A stretch of 46,503 nt of DNA from JAPLKB01 sp964532465 (GCA_964532465.1 CAZHHX010000030.1:1-46503); one strand, 5' to 3'. Shown: positions 36,240 to 46,229, numbered from the stretch's first letter. The notes: generated from the letters alone by a model not told the origin. Made by a program: numbers and translations.

Positions 36240-37838
36240 TTAGTTTATACCGCTCTCCGCGATAAAATGTTTGACTAAGGGAGGTTCGGAACCGGTGTGG
36301 AAGGACCTGGCGAGACCCCATATCTCCTGGTCTGATACAGTCATGCGTTCATGCTGACGCATATGTTCTCCCCATGATTCAACAATAAAGGACTCGGTAT
36401 AATTTATTGGATTTGCTATATCGTGAAAGAGGTTCCATTTTATTGCGCCGTCTCTGCGCCGTATCATCTTTAATGCCTTCATTGCCTGTATGAACTCTTT
36501 TGACTGTGATGGATCAACACAGTATTCCACAATAATAAGCACCGGCCCTTCATCGGTCTCAGGTTCGCTTGAAACGACCAGTACCGGCCAATGCTGGGAT
36601 GGGGTGAGATCAAGTCCTTCGCCGCTGCTAAGCTTGAAGCGCCAGGTAAAGAAAGCGCTTGCAACAAGAAATAATGACATTATAGTGAGAGTTGAAGGTA
36701 TGCCGATCCATGTAGCTATTGCTCCGCAAAGAAAACTGCCGATAGACATGCCCGCGAAAAAAATAAGCAAATATACGGATAGAACTCTGCCTCGCACCCA
36801 GGCCGGTATTACAGCCTGAACTGCCATATTAAATACTGAAAGCAGTATCAGCCAGGCTATGCCGCCGGCAATCATAATCATGCCGAGCAGCGCTATTGAT
36901 CTGACATAAGCAAGTGATAGTATGGTCAGCGCAAATATGTTTGAAGCGATCAATACAAGGAGATTTAAAGAAATCCTGTTTCTCAGCCAGTGAAGAAGGG
37001 GCGCGCCTGAAAGTCCGCCCATACCGAAAAGACCCATTAATACGCCATAGCCGAATGAACTCAAACCAAGATCTTTTTGAGCTATAATCGGAAGAAAAGC
37101 CCAGAGAGAACTGCTGAAAGCAGCAAAAAATATGGTATGTATAAGCACTGATTGCACCTGGGGTGCGTTTTTCACATATCTTATTCCTGTTTTTATCGCG
37201 CTGATAAAGCGTTCTTCCGGAAGCATATTTCTCTTTTTCTCCCGATGCCAGACTTTTAAAACAATAATTACTCCGAGAAAAGAGATGCCGTTTAAAATAA
37301 AAGTTGCCCCTGTTCCTATGGCTGATATTACAATGCCGCCAAGTGCCGGACCTGCCACTCTTGCTACATTGAACCCGACAGAAGTAAGTGTGATGGCTGC
37401 CGGCATGTCGTCGCGATGGACCAGTTCCGGGATTACAGCCTGCCAGGCCGGGGCATTAATTGCAGCTCCTAAAGAGAGAAAAAAAGTAAAAAAGAGTAAA
37501 ATTAACGGTGTTGTGAAATTAGCTGTTGTTAATATACCCAAAACAACGGATACGCAAAGCATCCATATCTGCGCGATAAGGAGAAGCCGCCGCCTGTCAA
37601 AAATATCGGCTAGCGCACCGGCGGGCAGGGCAAGCAAAAAGAATGGCAGAGTAGTTGCTGTCTGCACCATGGCAACCATGAAGGGAGACGGCGCAAGAGT
37701 TGTCATAAGCCAGGAAGCCCCGACCTCATGCATCCAGGTTCCTACCAGCGATACAACATTTGTAATCCAAAGCATCCTGAAAATAGGTTGTTTAAGGGGA
37801 TTCCAGATAGATGTTGCTGAACGTTCTTTTTGTGACAT
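36240..37838 (-). CDS. MFS exporter (MFS_3/EntS-like) with C-terminal monooxygenase-like domain
   Basis: 532 residues. Residues 1-405 form a 12-helix major facilitator of the MFS_3 group, with LADIFDRRRLLL in the loop between helices 2 and 3 as the signature. Relatives export siderophores or other small molecules. Residues about 415-532 are a soluble dimeric alpha-beta-barrel domain like antibiotic-biosynthesis monooxygenases (VLIIVEYCVDPSQSKEFIQAM, then GAIKWNLFHD, ESFIVESWGEHMRQHERMT). This fusion is known in the family but its job is not. A TATACT box (37847-37852) lies so close to the ATG that the message may be nearly leaderless. Substrate unknown. Confidence 0.85.
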   Translation of the reverse strand: MSQKERSATSIWNPLKQPIFRMLWITNVVSLVGTWMHEVGASWLMTTLAPSPFMVAMVQTATTLPFFLLALPAGALADIFDRRRLLLIAQIWMLCVSVVLGILTTANFTTPLILLFFTFFLSLGAAINAPAWQAVIPELVHRDDMPAAITLTSVGFNVARVAGPALGGIVISAIGTGATFILNGISFLGVIIVLKVWHREKKRNMLPEERFISAIKTGIRYVKNAPQVQSVLIHTIFFAAFSSSLWAFLPIIAQKDLGLSSFGYGVLMGLFGMGGLSGAPLLHWLRNRISLNLLVLIASNIFALTILSLAYVRSIALLGMIMIAGGIAWLILLSVFNMAVQAVIPAWVRGRVLSVYLLIFFAGMSIGSFLCGAIATWIGIPSTLTIMSLFLVASAFFTWRFKLSSGEGLDLTPSQHWPVLVVSSEPETDEGPVLIIVEYCVDPSQSKEFIQAMKALKMIRRRDGAIKWNLFHDIANPINYTESFIVESWGEHMRQHERMTVSDQEIWGLARSFHTGSEPPLVKHFIAESGIN

Positions 37839-37929
37839 GCGATAATAGTATACCAGAGTTTTAATAATCCCTGAATTTATTTATTCTGACGGCCTGCTGT
37901 CCGAAGCTTGTGCCATCCCCCGAAATATC

Positions 37930-37958
37930 TTGATAATTAGGGAAGTTGTGTTTATAAT
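37930..37958 (+). promoter_or_regulatory. Promoter of tig-clpP-clpX
   Basis: TTGATA (37930-37935), 17-nt spacer, perfect TATAAT (37953-37958), 26 bases before the tig start. No CIRCE or heat-shock (CCCCAT-type) -10 is seen. Confidence 0.8.
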
Positions 37959-37984
37959 ACACCATCTGACAATGGAGGATTTGG

Positions 37985-39262
37985 ATGAAAGTAGAAGTGG
38001 TAGATATTGATCGTGTACGAAAAAAGGTTGAAGTTGTATTCCCGGAAGAAAAGATTGTTGAATTAACGGAAGGGTTATATGAAGAATTGAAAAAACATGC
38101 AAAAATAAAGGGATTCAGACCCGGAAAGATTCCAAGGTCTATTCTGACAACATATTATAAGGATTATATCAATGAAGAAGTGAAAAAGAGGCTTTTAGAA
38201 TTTTCAATGGCAGACGCTCTTAATGAAGCAAAAGTTGAACCTCTTGTGGAGCCCGTTATTGAATTTTTAGAAGATAACGAGCGTCATGGCTATACGCTTG
38301 AATGTGAAGTAACACCTGAAATTGAGATACCTGTCTATAAAGGCGTTGAAGTTGAGGTTGAGGCCATTAAAGTGACGGATGAAGATTTAGATAAAAGGTT
38401 GGATGGTTTAAGAGAAATGCATGCGCAGATGCTAACAAAAGAGCCTGACGCAGAGGCGCAAAAGGGCGATTTTGTTATCATCAAGTACCAGGGGTATTTA
38501 AACGGCAAACCTGTAAAAGATATAGTCACTGAAGGTTATCCCATGGAACTTGGTTCTCCCCAGGCAATGCCTGAGTTTGAAAATAAAATTTACGGCATGA
38601 AATCCGGTGAAGAGAAAGACATAAGCGTAGATTTTCCTGAGGATTACCCGAATAAAGATATCGCGAAGAAGACAATTATTTTTAAAGTAATGATTAAGGA
38701 AATCCGCGAAAAGAAGCTTCCCGAGATAAACGATGAATTTGCGAAAGATATTAATTTTGAAAACATGGAAAAGGCCAGAGAAGGCTTGAGGGAAGAAATT
38801 AAAAAGGAAAAAGAGAATTCAAGAAATCAGATTATATCACAAAAAATAGTAGAAACTTTGATTAACAGCGCCGATATTCCTGTCCCAGAGAGGCTTCGCG
38901 AAAAACGGATTGAAGGCATGATGAATGAAGCATTGGGGCAATTCGACGTAAACAGTTTTGCTGCTGAGGATCTTCAGAGTTTTGAGAAAAATATCAGATT
39001 GGATTTTGAGAAAAAAGCTGAGGACAGGATTAAAGGAGATATACTCCTTTTGAAGATAGCCGACAAAGAAGGGATAAAGCAGGAAGAAAATGATGTCTAT
39101 GAAAGGATGAAGAAGCTTGCCGAGGAGACTAAAAGACCTTATGATGACGTGAAAAGTTTTTACGAAAAGAACGGACTTATGGGTTATGTAAAAGGCAGTA
39201 TTCTGCAGGAAAAGACAGTTAATTTTTTAAGAGAGCACGCTGTTATTAAGGAGAAGGAATGA
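37985..39262 (+). CDS. tig: Trigger factor
   Basis: Ribosome-bound chaperone and peptidyl-prolyl isomerase, 425 residues. The N-terminal ribosome-docking domain includes GFRPGKIPR, the usual FRxGxxP loop that contacts L23. An FKBP domain follows at about 150-240 (GDFVIIKYQGYLNGKP, GEEKDISVDFPEDYP), then a helical C-terminal cradle. GGAGG sits six bases before ATG. It overlaps clpP by four bases. Confidence 0.97.
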   Translation: MKVEVVDIDRVRKKVEVVFPEEKIVELTEGLYEELKKHAKIKGFRPGKIPRSILTTYYKDYINEEVKKRLLEFSMADALNEAKVEPLVEPVIEFLEDNERHGYTLECEVTPEIEIPVYKGVEVEVEAIKVTDEDLDKRLDGLREMHAQMLTKEPDAEAQKGDFVIIKYQGYLNGKPVKDIVTEGYPMELGSPQAMPEFENKIYGMKSGEEKDISVDFPEDYPNKDIAKKTIIFKVMIKEIREKKLPEINDEFAKDINFENMEKAREGLREEIKKEKENSRNQIISQKIVETLINSADIPVPERLREKRIEGMMNEALGQFDVNSFAAEDLQSFEKNIRLDFEKKAEDRIKGDILLLKIADKEGIKQEENDVYERMKKLAEETKRPYDDVKSFYEKNGLMGYVKGSILQEKTVNFLREHAVIKEKE

Positions 39263-39843
39263 ATCTCGTACCAATTGTCATAGAAAAGGATGGAAGAGGA
39301 GAAAGGGCTTACGATATATATTCAAAACTCCTGAAAGAAAGGATTGTATTCCTCGGGACAGCTATTGATGATAATGTCGCGAACATTATCATAGCGCAGC
39401 TTCTCTATCTTGAATCCGAAGATCCGTCAAAAGATATATATCTCTATATTAATTCTCCCGGCGGACATATAACCAGCGGTCTTGCCATATATGATACAAT
39501 GCAGTACGTGAAGTCTCCCATAGTAACGATGTGTGTCGGCCAGGCGGCAAGTATGGGGGCTGTTCTCCTTACAGGTGGCGCAAAAGGCAAAAGATACTCC
39601 CTTCCTCATTCAAGAATACTTATACATCAACCGCTTGGCGGCGTTCAGGGACAAGCGACAGATATCAACATTCAGGCGAAAGAGATTTTGAGAATGCGTG
39701 ATGAGATTAACAGGATTTTTACAGAGCACACAGAACAATCAATTGAGAAAATTTCCCTTGATACGGAAAGGGATTTTTATATGAACCCTGAACAAGCCAA
39801 GGAGTATGGTATTATTGATGAAATTGTGGAGAAACGAAAATGA
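39259..39843 (+). CDS. clpP: ATP-dependent Clp protease proteolytic subunit
   Basis: 194 residues, the standard length. Serine protease that forms the tetradecameric chamber fed by ClpX. Catalytic triad Ser 98 (GQAASMGA), His 123 (RILIHQPLGG) and Asp 172. Starts in an ATGA overlap with tig and ends in a 4-bp overlap with clpX, so all three are translated from one message. Confidence 0.97.
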   Translation: MNLVPIVIEKDGRGERAYDIYSKLLKERIVFLGTAIDDNVANIIIAQLLYLESEDPSKDIYLYINSPGGHITSGLAIYDTMQYVKSPIVTMCVGQAASMGAVLLTGGAKGKRYSLPHSRILIHQPLGGVQGQATDINIQAKEILRMRDEINRIFTEHTEQSIEKISLDTERDFYMNPEQAKEYGIIDEIVEKRK

Positions 39844-41099
39844 CGATGATTAAAAAATCCAATGGCAGGACAATGAAACTGTACTGTTCATTTTGCGGTA
39901 AAAGCCAGGATGAGGTAAAAAAACTTATCGCAGGCCCCATGGTGTATATTTGCGATGAATGCATCGGATTATGCAATGAGATTATACAGGAAGAGGTTAA
40001 AAAAGAGAGATTTGACTATATTAAAACATCCATACCGAAGCCTCATGAGATCAGAAAGCTTCTCGATGAATATGTTATCGGACAGGATTACGCGAAAAAG
40101 ACCCTTTCCGTGGCTGTCTATAACCATTATAAAAGAATAGAGTCCAGACTTACCTTTGATGAAGTCGAGATTCAGAAAAGCAATATTCTATTGATAGGCC
40201 CGACAGGTTCCGGCAAGACCCTTCTCGCGCAGACGCTGGCAAGGGTTCTTCATGTGCCTTTTACAATAGCTGACGCAACGACGCTTACCGAAGCAGGATA
40301 TGTCGGTGAAGATGTGGAAAACATCATATTGTATCTCCTCCAGGCTGCTGATTATAATGTGGAAAAGGCTGAAAAAGGCATTGTCTATATAGACGAGATT
40401 GATAAGATATCAAGGAAGACCGACAGCCCATCGATAACGAGAGATGTATCGGGAGAGGGTGTTCAGCAGGCACTTTTAAAGATTATCGAAGGTACGGTTG
40501 CAAATATACCGCCAAAAGGCGGCAGGAAGCATCCCCAGCAGGAATACATAAAAGTGGATACGTCCAATATACTTTTCATATGCGGCGGCGCTTTCAATGG
40601 TATAGATACGATTATTGCCCACAGGATCGGAAAGAAAGGCTTAGGCTTTGGAGTTGATGTAGAGGGTGGACGCGACAAGAGATACACTGAACTTATCAAA
40701 GAAATCCAGCCTGAAGATCTTTTAAAATACGGTCTTATTCCCGAATTCATAGGGAGACTGCCCATAATAGCAACGCTTGACGAACTCACTGAAGATGTGC
40801 TTGTAGAAATATTAAAAAGACCGAGAAATGCCATTGTGAAGCAATACAGAAAACTCTTTGAACTGGAGAACGTAAAGCTTACTTTTACAGAGGGAGCCAT
40901 AAGGGCAATTGCAAAAGAAGCCATGAAGAAAAAAACAGGGGCCAGAGGCCTGCGCTCTATCCTGGAAAAGGCCATGCTGGAAATAATGTATGAAATACCT
41001 GAGATCCCTAATATAAAAGAATGTGTTTTAAATGAAGATGTTATAGTAAATCGGGAGCGACCGATTTTCATATATGAAGAAGAAGCTGAGATTGCCTGA
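39840..41099 (+). CDS. clpX: ClpX ATPase / unfoldase
   Basis: 419 residues. The N-terminal zinc-binding domain has Cys 16, 19, 38 and 41 for substrate and adaptor recognition. The AAA+ core has Walker A GPTGSGKT, Walker B IDEIDKI, pore loop GYVG and RDVSGEGVQQALLK. The C-terminal part carries TGARGLRSILE. Last gene of the operon. No lon follows, unlike in many genomes, and a tRNA promoter begins 110 bases downstream. Confidence 0.97.
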   Translation: MTMIKKSNGRTMKLYCSFCGKSQDEVKKLIAGPMVYICDECIGLCNEIIQEEVKKERFDYIKTSIPKPHEIRKLLDEYVIGQDYAKKTLSVAVYNHYKRIESRLTFDEVEIQKSNILLIGPTGSGKTLLAQTLARVLHVPFTIADATTLTEAGYVGEDVENIILYLLQAADYNVEKAEKGIVYIDEIDKISRKTDSPSITRDVSGEGVQQALLKIIEGTVANIPPKGGRKHPQQEYIKVDTSNILFICGGAFNGIDTIIAHRIGKKGLGFGVDVEGGRDKRYTELIKEIQPEDLLKYGLIPEFIGRLPIIATLDELTEDVLVEILKRPRNAIVKQYRKLFELENVKLTFTEGAIRAIAKEAMKKKTGARGLRSILEKAMLEIMYEIPEIPNIKECVLNEDVIVNRERPIFIYEEEAEIA

Positions 41100-41208
41100 A
41101 AGCGGGAAAATTTAAAGAGAATTAAACTATGGAATATAAACCTGACTGTAAATCTTGTTGGCCATTAAATTTTCTTTTGTTAACAGGTGATATTTGGCTG
41201 TGAACAAT

Positions 41209-41237
41209 TTGACATTTGAAAGTGAACCTGCTATATT
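41209..41237 (+). promoter_or_regulatory. Strong promoter of the tRNA-Val/tRNA-Asp unit
   Basis: Consensus TTGACA (41209-41214), 17-nt spacer, TATATT (41232-41237). Transcription would begin within a few bases of the tRNA-Val 5' end at 41248. Confidence 0.85.
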
Positions 41238-41247
41238 ATCCCAACTT

Positions 41248-41322
41248 GGGCGGATAGCTCAGCGGGAGAGCATCGGCCTTACAAGCCGGGGGTCGCAGGT
41301 TCAAAACCTGTTCCGCCTACCA
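41248..41322 (+). tRNA. tRNA-Val (UAC)
   Basis: Acceptor gggcgga (41248-41254) with tccgcct (41312-41318), discriminator A, encoded CCA. Anticodon TAC at 41280-41282 in loop cttacaa between stems tcggc and gccgg. T-loop ggttcaaaacc. Confidence 0.97.
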
Positions 41323-41329
41323 TTCAAGC

Positions 41330-41406
<77 letters not shown>

Positions 41407-41427
41407 TTTTATTAATAAGGATGCAAA

Positions 41428-43479
41428 ATGCATCTAATCATCTGTATTCATAATCATCAACCAGTTGGAAATATGGATTTCATCCTTGAAGAGGCTTATG
41501 AAAAGTCTTACAAGCCCTTCTTCGAAATACTGGATGAGTTTACTGATATTAAAATAAACCTCCATTTCTCAGGCTATCTCTTGTCGTGGCTTAATCAGAA
41601 CAAGCCGGAATATATAAAATTATTAAAAAGGCTTATAAAAGAAAACCGGATAGAGATTGTTTCAGGCGGTATGTATGAACCTATCCTGTCATTTCTGACC
41701 GAAGATGACGGGATTTCTCAAATTAAAATGCATATGGACTATATGGAAAGTGTTTTCGGGGTCAAACCGAAAGGGATGTGGCTTGCAGAAAGAGTGTATG
41801 AACCATATATGCCAAGAACCATGAATAGAGCAAATATTCTCTACACACTTGTAGATGATCACCATTTCAAGTCTGTCGGTGTAGCTGATGAAGAACTGTA
41901 CGGTTATTTTGTAACAGAGCATGAAGGCAACAAGTTGTTTATATTTCCCGGACTGGAGTCCCTTAGGTACGCAATTCCCTTTAGACCCCTTGAGGAGATT
42001 GATGAATACTTCAAAGGTGTTGAAGAAAGGGGAGGGGATCTGGCAGTTTTTGGTGATGATGGTGAAAAATTCGGCCTTTGGCCCGGAACGTATGACCATG
42101 TTTACAAAGGCGGCTGGCTGAGAAGATTCTTTAAATATCTTGATGAAAACAAGACGTGGTTAAAAACAACTACATTTAGTGAATATATTTCCAATAAGCC
42201 TCCGAAAGGGCGTATATATCTTAACTGCAATTCCTATAAAGAAATGTCCGAATGGTGTCTGCCGGCATGTATATCAGGAAGATATGAAACCTGTATTAAT
42301 TGTGCTGATGAGAGTTATAAGGATTTTTTAAAGGGCGGTTATTTTAAATATTTTCTCATAAAGTATGATGAGAGCAATGATATGCACAAAAAGATGCTCG
42401 ATATATCGCAAAAAGTCGGAAGTAATGAAGAAGCCAGAAAACATGTTTTTATGGGGCAGTCTAATGACAGCTACTGGCATGGAGTTTTCGGCGGATTGTA
42501 CCTCCCGCATCTGCGCGCATCGGTATATGAACATCTAATAGAAGCAGAAAAATTACTGGAATTGAAAAAGCCTTTTGTTGAAGGCATATTGAAAGATATT
42601 AATATGGATGGCCATGATGAAGCCATCCTTAACAATAATGCAATAAAAGCCTATTTTTCCCTTAAGGAAGGCGGTGTTCTCTATGAGCTTGATTATAAGC
42701 CTTCTTCGGTAAATATTATGGCGACACTTCAGAGAAGATATGAAGGCTATCACGATAAGATTAAGGCTGCTGTATCCGCTGATATTGCAGACGGGACAAA
42801 GACAATTCATGATATGGTTATAGCCAAGGAAGAAGGTCTTGATAAGTATCTCCATTACGACTGGTACAGAAGGGCCTCATTTATTGACCATGTAATGGGA
42901 AAAGATGTTGAATTTGACAGTTTTTATAAAAGCAGTTATCTGGAACCCGGTGATTTTGTTAAAGAACCTTATGGCGTTGAAATAAAGAAAGAGAAGAATC
43001 AGGCAATGCTTTCAATGGGAAGGAATGGCCGTTTCCGGAAGAATGGGCAGGACATTGCATTAAATATAAAGAAAGATGTTATCCTGAATAAAGGTGAAAA
43101 CACAATCTCTGCGGAATATGTAATTGAAGGTGATGTTGATGAACCCTTCTATCTGGGCGTTGAATTCAATTTCTCTTTTCTTGGAAGTGGCGGCGACAGA
43201 TATGCTGAGATGGGAGGAGAAAGATTTTCTCTTAAAACTCAGGGTGAACTGAAGCCGGCAAGAAGTGTAACATTCCATGATCCCTACCAGCATGTTGATG
43301 TTTTGCTTGAATTCGATGATCCAAACGTTGTCTGGACACACCCCGTAGAGGTTATTTCGCTGTCCGAGAGCGGATTTGAAAGAAATTATCAGAGTACGAT
43401 GTTGATGCCTGTCTGGGATATTGATTTGTCAAAGGGTCCGCGAAGAATAAAAATAAAACTTCAATTAAATAAAGCGTGA
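41428..43479 (+). CDS. GH57 4-alpha-glucanotransferase / alpha-amylase-like enzyme
   Basis: 683 residues of glycoside hydrolase family 57, related to the Thermococcus litoralis 4-alpha-glucanotransferase. Conserved region 1 is HNHQPVG (8-14). The nucleophile is Glu 121 in GMWLAERVYEP, and the acid/base Asp lies at 210-211 in FGDDGEKFGLWPG. C-terminal DUF1925/DUF1926-type beta domains follow, from about 300 to the end. It acts on alpha-1,4-glucans, probably cytoplasmic glycogen or maltodextrin, since there is no signal peptide. It starts 22 bases after tRNA-Asp and has an AAGGA upstream, so it may share the tRNA promoter. Confidence 0.9.
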   Translation: MHLIICIHNHQPVGNMDFILEEAYEKSYKPFFEILDEFTDIKINLHFSGYLLSWLNQNKPEYIKLLKRLIKENRIEIVSGGMYEPILSFLTEDDGISQIKMHMDYMESVFGVKPKGMWLAERVYEPYMPRTMNRANILYTLVDDHHFKSVGVADEELYGYFVTEHEGNKLFIFPGLESLRYAIPFRPLEEIDEYFKGVEERGGDLAVFGDDGEKFGLWPGTYDHVYKGGWLRRFFKYLDENKTWLKTTTFSEYISNKPPKGRIYLNCNSYKEMSEWCLPACISGRYETCINCADESYKDFLKGGYFKYFLIKYDESNDMHKKMLDISQKVGSNEEARKHVFMGQSNDSYWHGVFGGLYLPHLRASVYEHLIEAEKLLELKKPFVEGILKDINMDGHDEAILNNNAIKAYFSLKEGGVLYELDYKPSSVNIMATLQRRYEGYHDKIKAAVSADIADGTKTIHDMVIAKEEGLDKYLHYDWYRRASFIDHVMGKDVEFDSFYKSSYLEPGDFVKEPYGVEIKKEKNQAMLSMGRNGRFRKNGQDIALNIKKDVILNKGENTISAEYVIEGDVDEPFYLGVEFNFSFLGSGGDRYAEMGGERFSLKTQGELKPARSVTFHDPYQHVDVLLEFDDPNVVWTHPVEVISLSESGFERNYQSTMLMPVWDIDLSKGPRRIKIKLQLNKA

Positions 43480-43583
43480 TTTCTATTTACGATTTATGAT
43501 TCACAATTTAAACTATTACTCCTTCAATCCAAAATCCGCAATTAATATTTTAAAATCAGACAAAATAGGGATATTCGATAATC

Positions 43584-44423
43584 GTGAGCAATATGGTCTC
43601 AGTAATAATAACAACCTATAATAGACGTCAGTTCCTCAAAGAAGCAGTTATTTCAGTTCTGAATCAGGATTATCAGGATAAGGAAGTGATAGTTGTTGAC
43701 GATGGGTCCACGGATGAGTCTGTCAAAGAAATAGAAGGACTGCCTGTAAAGTATGTCTGGAAAAAGAACGGCGGAATCAGCAGCGCTCGGAATAAGGGTA
43801 TCGAAGTCGCCTGGGGCGATTACATTGCTTTTCTTGATGTAGACGATGAATGGATAAAAGGTAAGCTGTCTATGCAGATGAAGAGGATGGAAGAAGAGGG
43901 GTTTTCTATTTCCTACACAGACGAAATCTGGATAAGAAATGGAAAAAGGATGAACCAGAAGTTGAAACACAAGAAGTATTCAGGCCATATTTTTGAGCAG
44001 TGTCTGCCCCTTTGCATTATAAGCCCGTCCTCTGTTGTCATAAAGAGGGAGATATTTAATAAAGTAGGTCTATTTGATGAATCCCTGCCTGTCTGTGAGG
44101 ACTATGATCTGTGGCTTCGAATTACTGCACTGTACCCTGTTCTGTTTGTCGAACGCCCCCTGATTATCAAGAGAGGCGGACACGATGATCAACTTTCAAA
44201 AAGCTATGAAGCAATGGATAAATTCAGAATTCAAAGCCTTGACAATTTATTAAAAAGCGGGATATTGAATGAAATACAAGAAATAAAAGCGGAAGAAGAA
44301 CTGAAAATAAAATGCCGGATATTTGCCAATGGAGCAAAAAAAAGGGGTAGGGCAGAAGAAGCGGAATATTACCTCAAACTTGGCAACATTGATAGTACGC
44401 ACCTTTTTTCATCGTGTAGCTAA
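43584..44423 (+). CDS. Family 2 glycosyltransferase
   Basis: 279 residues, cytoplasmic GT-A fold. VSVIITTYNRRQFL at the start, the nucleotide-sugar site VVDDGSTD, metal-binding DxD as FLDVDDEW, and acceptor-site EDYDLWLR near residue 170. No membrane helix. The donor sugar is not predictable. GTG 43584 is used, but an ATG three codons later is equally plausible because neither has a strong ribosome site. The 104 bases before it are low-complexity (acgatttatgattcac, aatccgcaatt). It meets thiE tail to tail with five bases between. Confidence 0.88.
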   Translation: MSNMVSVIITTYNRRQFLKEAVISVLNQDYQDKEVIVVDDGSTDESVKEIEGLPVKYVWKKNGGISSARNKGIEVAWGDYIAFLDVDDEWIKGKLSMQMKRMEEEGFSISYTDEIWIRNGKRMNQKLKHKKYSGHIFEQCLPLCIISPSSVVIKREIFNKVGLFDESLPVCEDYDLWLRITALYPVLFVERPLIIKRGGHDDQLSKSYEAMDKFRIQSLDNLLKSGILNEIQEIKAEEELKIKCRIFANGAKKRGRAEEAEYYLKLGNIDSTHLFSSCS

Positions 44424-44428
44424 AAATA

Positions 44429-45064
44429 CTAAATATCAATCAGATCAAGAAAAGATCGGCAGGTCTGAGGAACATTATCGGACATGGTAATGGCAGTTAC
44501 AACGGCTATTCCATCCGCTCCTGCTTCGATAACGCTGCGGCAATTATGCAGATTAATCCCGCCGATTCCGACAAGGGGAAGACGCGTATATTGCCGTATG
44601 CGGGTTACGCCTTCAATGCCGACACAATACCCCAGGTCTTCTTTGGTGGCAGTGGGGAAAACACCGTTGACCGCTAAATAATCCGCTCCATCCTCCTGCG
44701 CGCGAAGAGCTTCATCAACGGTCTTAACTGATATTCCGATAACGGTATCATTTCCTATTATCTTTCGGGCTTCCTTAACAGGCATATCTTCCTGACCCAG
44801 GTGAATCCCGTCAGCTCCTACAACCTTTGCGACTTCAACAGCATCGTTAATAATTAAAAATCCATCGTTGGCACGGGTAATTTTCAGCGCATCCGAAGCC
44901 AGTTTGATAAAGTCCTGTGCGGGCAGCCCTTTATCTCTTATCTGGATAATTTTTACCCCTCCCAGAAGCGCAAGACTTACCTGCTCAAGCACAGAATATC
45001 CTCTGTTTAAAACAGGATCTGTCACTAAGTAAAGCCGGAAATCATGTAATAATGGCTTTCTCAT
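44429..45064 (-). CDS. thiE: Thiamine-phosphate synthase
   Basis: 211 residues, a TIM barrel that joins HMP-PP and thiazole phosphate into thiamine phosphate. Visible signatures: LYLVTDP, GGVKIIQIRDK, DGIHLGQEDMP, GISVKT, VFPTATKED and VGIGGI. It lies eight bases after thiM on the same strand, a two-gene salvage and coupling unit. No thiD or thiC in the window. Confidence 0.95.
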   Translation of the reverse strand: MRKPLLHDFRLYLVTDPVLNRGYSVLEQVSLALLGGVKIIQIRDKGLPAQDFIKLASDALKITRANDGFLIINDAVEVAKVVGADGIHLGQEDMPVKEARKIIGNDTVIGISVKTVDEALRAQEDGADYLAVNGVFPTATKEDLGYCVGIEGVTRIRQYTRLPLVGIGGINLHNCRSVIEAGADGIAVVTAITMSDNVPQTCRSFLDLIDI

Positions 45065-45072
45065 AATGCTTG

Positions 45073-45903
45073 TTATATTTTTCTCAATACCGGTTTTATC
45101 TTAAGCTTTTCAAGCATTGTATCTTCTGCAAGGTTATAGAGCGCGTCATATAAAGCCACCTGAAAGCTCCCCGGTCCTTTTGATATTCGGGCTGCTTCTT
45201 CTCCGGCAAGACCGTAATAACCGAGAGCTGCCGCCGCTGCAATAAGAGGGTCAGATTCAACTGCACAAAAACAGGAAATAGCTGTGGTTGCAGCGCATCC
45301 TGTACCGGTAACCAGCCCGAACATGGGATGTCCGTTATGAACTTCAATTGACTCTTCGCCATTGGTGATAAAATCAATTTCGCCGGTTATGGCGATTACC
45401 TTTTTTAATGTACCTGCCAGATGGTGAGCGCCTTCGCGAACAGCATCAACCGTTTCCAGGGAATCCACTCCCCGGATTTTGATGTCTTCTTCAGGAGTGA
45501 ACAAAGACATTATCTCAGAAGCATTCCCTCTGATGACCGTTACAGGCACTTCAGCAATAATCCTCTTAATGGCTTCGGTTCTCAGAGGAGTTGCCCCAGA
45601 ACCCACCGGGTCCAATATAATAGGTATGCCCCTTGCCCCTGCCGTTTTCCCTGCAATAAGCATTGCATCTATCCAATACGGGGTAAGTGTGCCGATATTC
45701 AGATTCAGTGCGCCTGCAAATGAAGCCATATTTTCCATTTCTTCGTGAGCATGCGCCATAATAGGTGAGGCGCCTATGGCAAGCGTCACATTCGCAGTAC
45801 TGTTCATAACGACAAAGTTGGTTATATGATGAATCAGGGGATGCCCGGTCCTGATCTTGCGCAGTATTTCTATCGTTCTTTTCGAAAATTCCCCTTCATT
45901 CAT
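45073..45903 (-). CDS. thiM: Hydroxyethylthiazole kinase
   Basis: 276 residues of the ribokinase-like fold, phosphorylating salvaged hydroxyethylthiazole for ThiE. HHITNFVVMNSTAN near the N-terminus, ILDPVGSGAT (97-104), IRGNASEI, and the catalytic-loop Cys 203 in VTGTGCAATTAIS. A GGAGG lies about 13 bases before the ATG, rather far. I looked upstream for a TPP riboswitch (CUGAGA and ACCUGAUCUGG-type elements) and did not find one. Confidence 0.95.
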   Translation of the reverse strand: MNEGEFSKRTIEILRKIRTGHPLIHHITNFVVMNSTANVTLAIGASPIMAHAHEEMENMASFAGALNLNIGTLTPYWIDAMLIAGKTAGARGIPIILDPVGSGATPLRTEAIKRIIAEVPVTVIRGNASEIMSLFTPEEDIKIRGVDSLETVDAVREGAHHLAGTLKKVIAITGEIDFITNGEESIEVHNGHPMFGLVTGTGCAATTAISCFCAVESDPLIAAAAALGYYGLAGEEAARISKGPGSFQVALYDALYNLAEDTMLEKLKIKPVLRKI

Positions 45904-46229
45904 AGTGCTGCCACAGCCTCCTGTTATATGTCTTTGTAATCGGGAAGAAAGAATGCTTCCATCTCAATGTGTCTTGATTATGCTTTTATACCATTCAATA
46001 TATTTAAAAAACAAGGTGTTTTCGTATATAACGTATACGGTGGCTTCCCGTGAAAGAGTACAATTTGGATGGGGTAATGAATGAACTGGTTAGTGTCATG
46101 AGGAGGCCTGAGTCAGTACCAAATGAAATTGCAGAAACAGTTTCTGCAATCACTGAAATCTCCGGTAAGACTTCAAAAACACTACATAATTTTCTTTCAC
46201 TTTTAAAGTTGGTTCCCAAGATTCAGGAC

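Noticed and set aside
43480..43583. Low-complexity stretch before the glycosyltransferase as a CRISPR or direct-repeat array
   Set aside because: Only loose repetition of gattta and aatccgcaat-type words. No regular spacing or spacers.
46018..46040. Palindrome cgtata-taacg-tatacg as a promoter operator or att site
   Set aside because: Short and AT-rich. No partner copy in the window, and the adjacent gene is a remnant.
45904..46049. TPP riboswitch upstream of thiM
   Set aside because: No CUGAGA and no ACCUGAUCUGG-like pyrophosphate helix found in this stretch.
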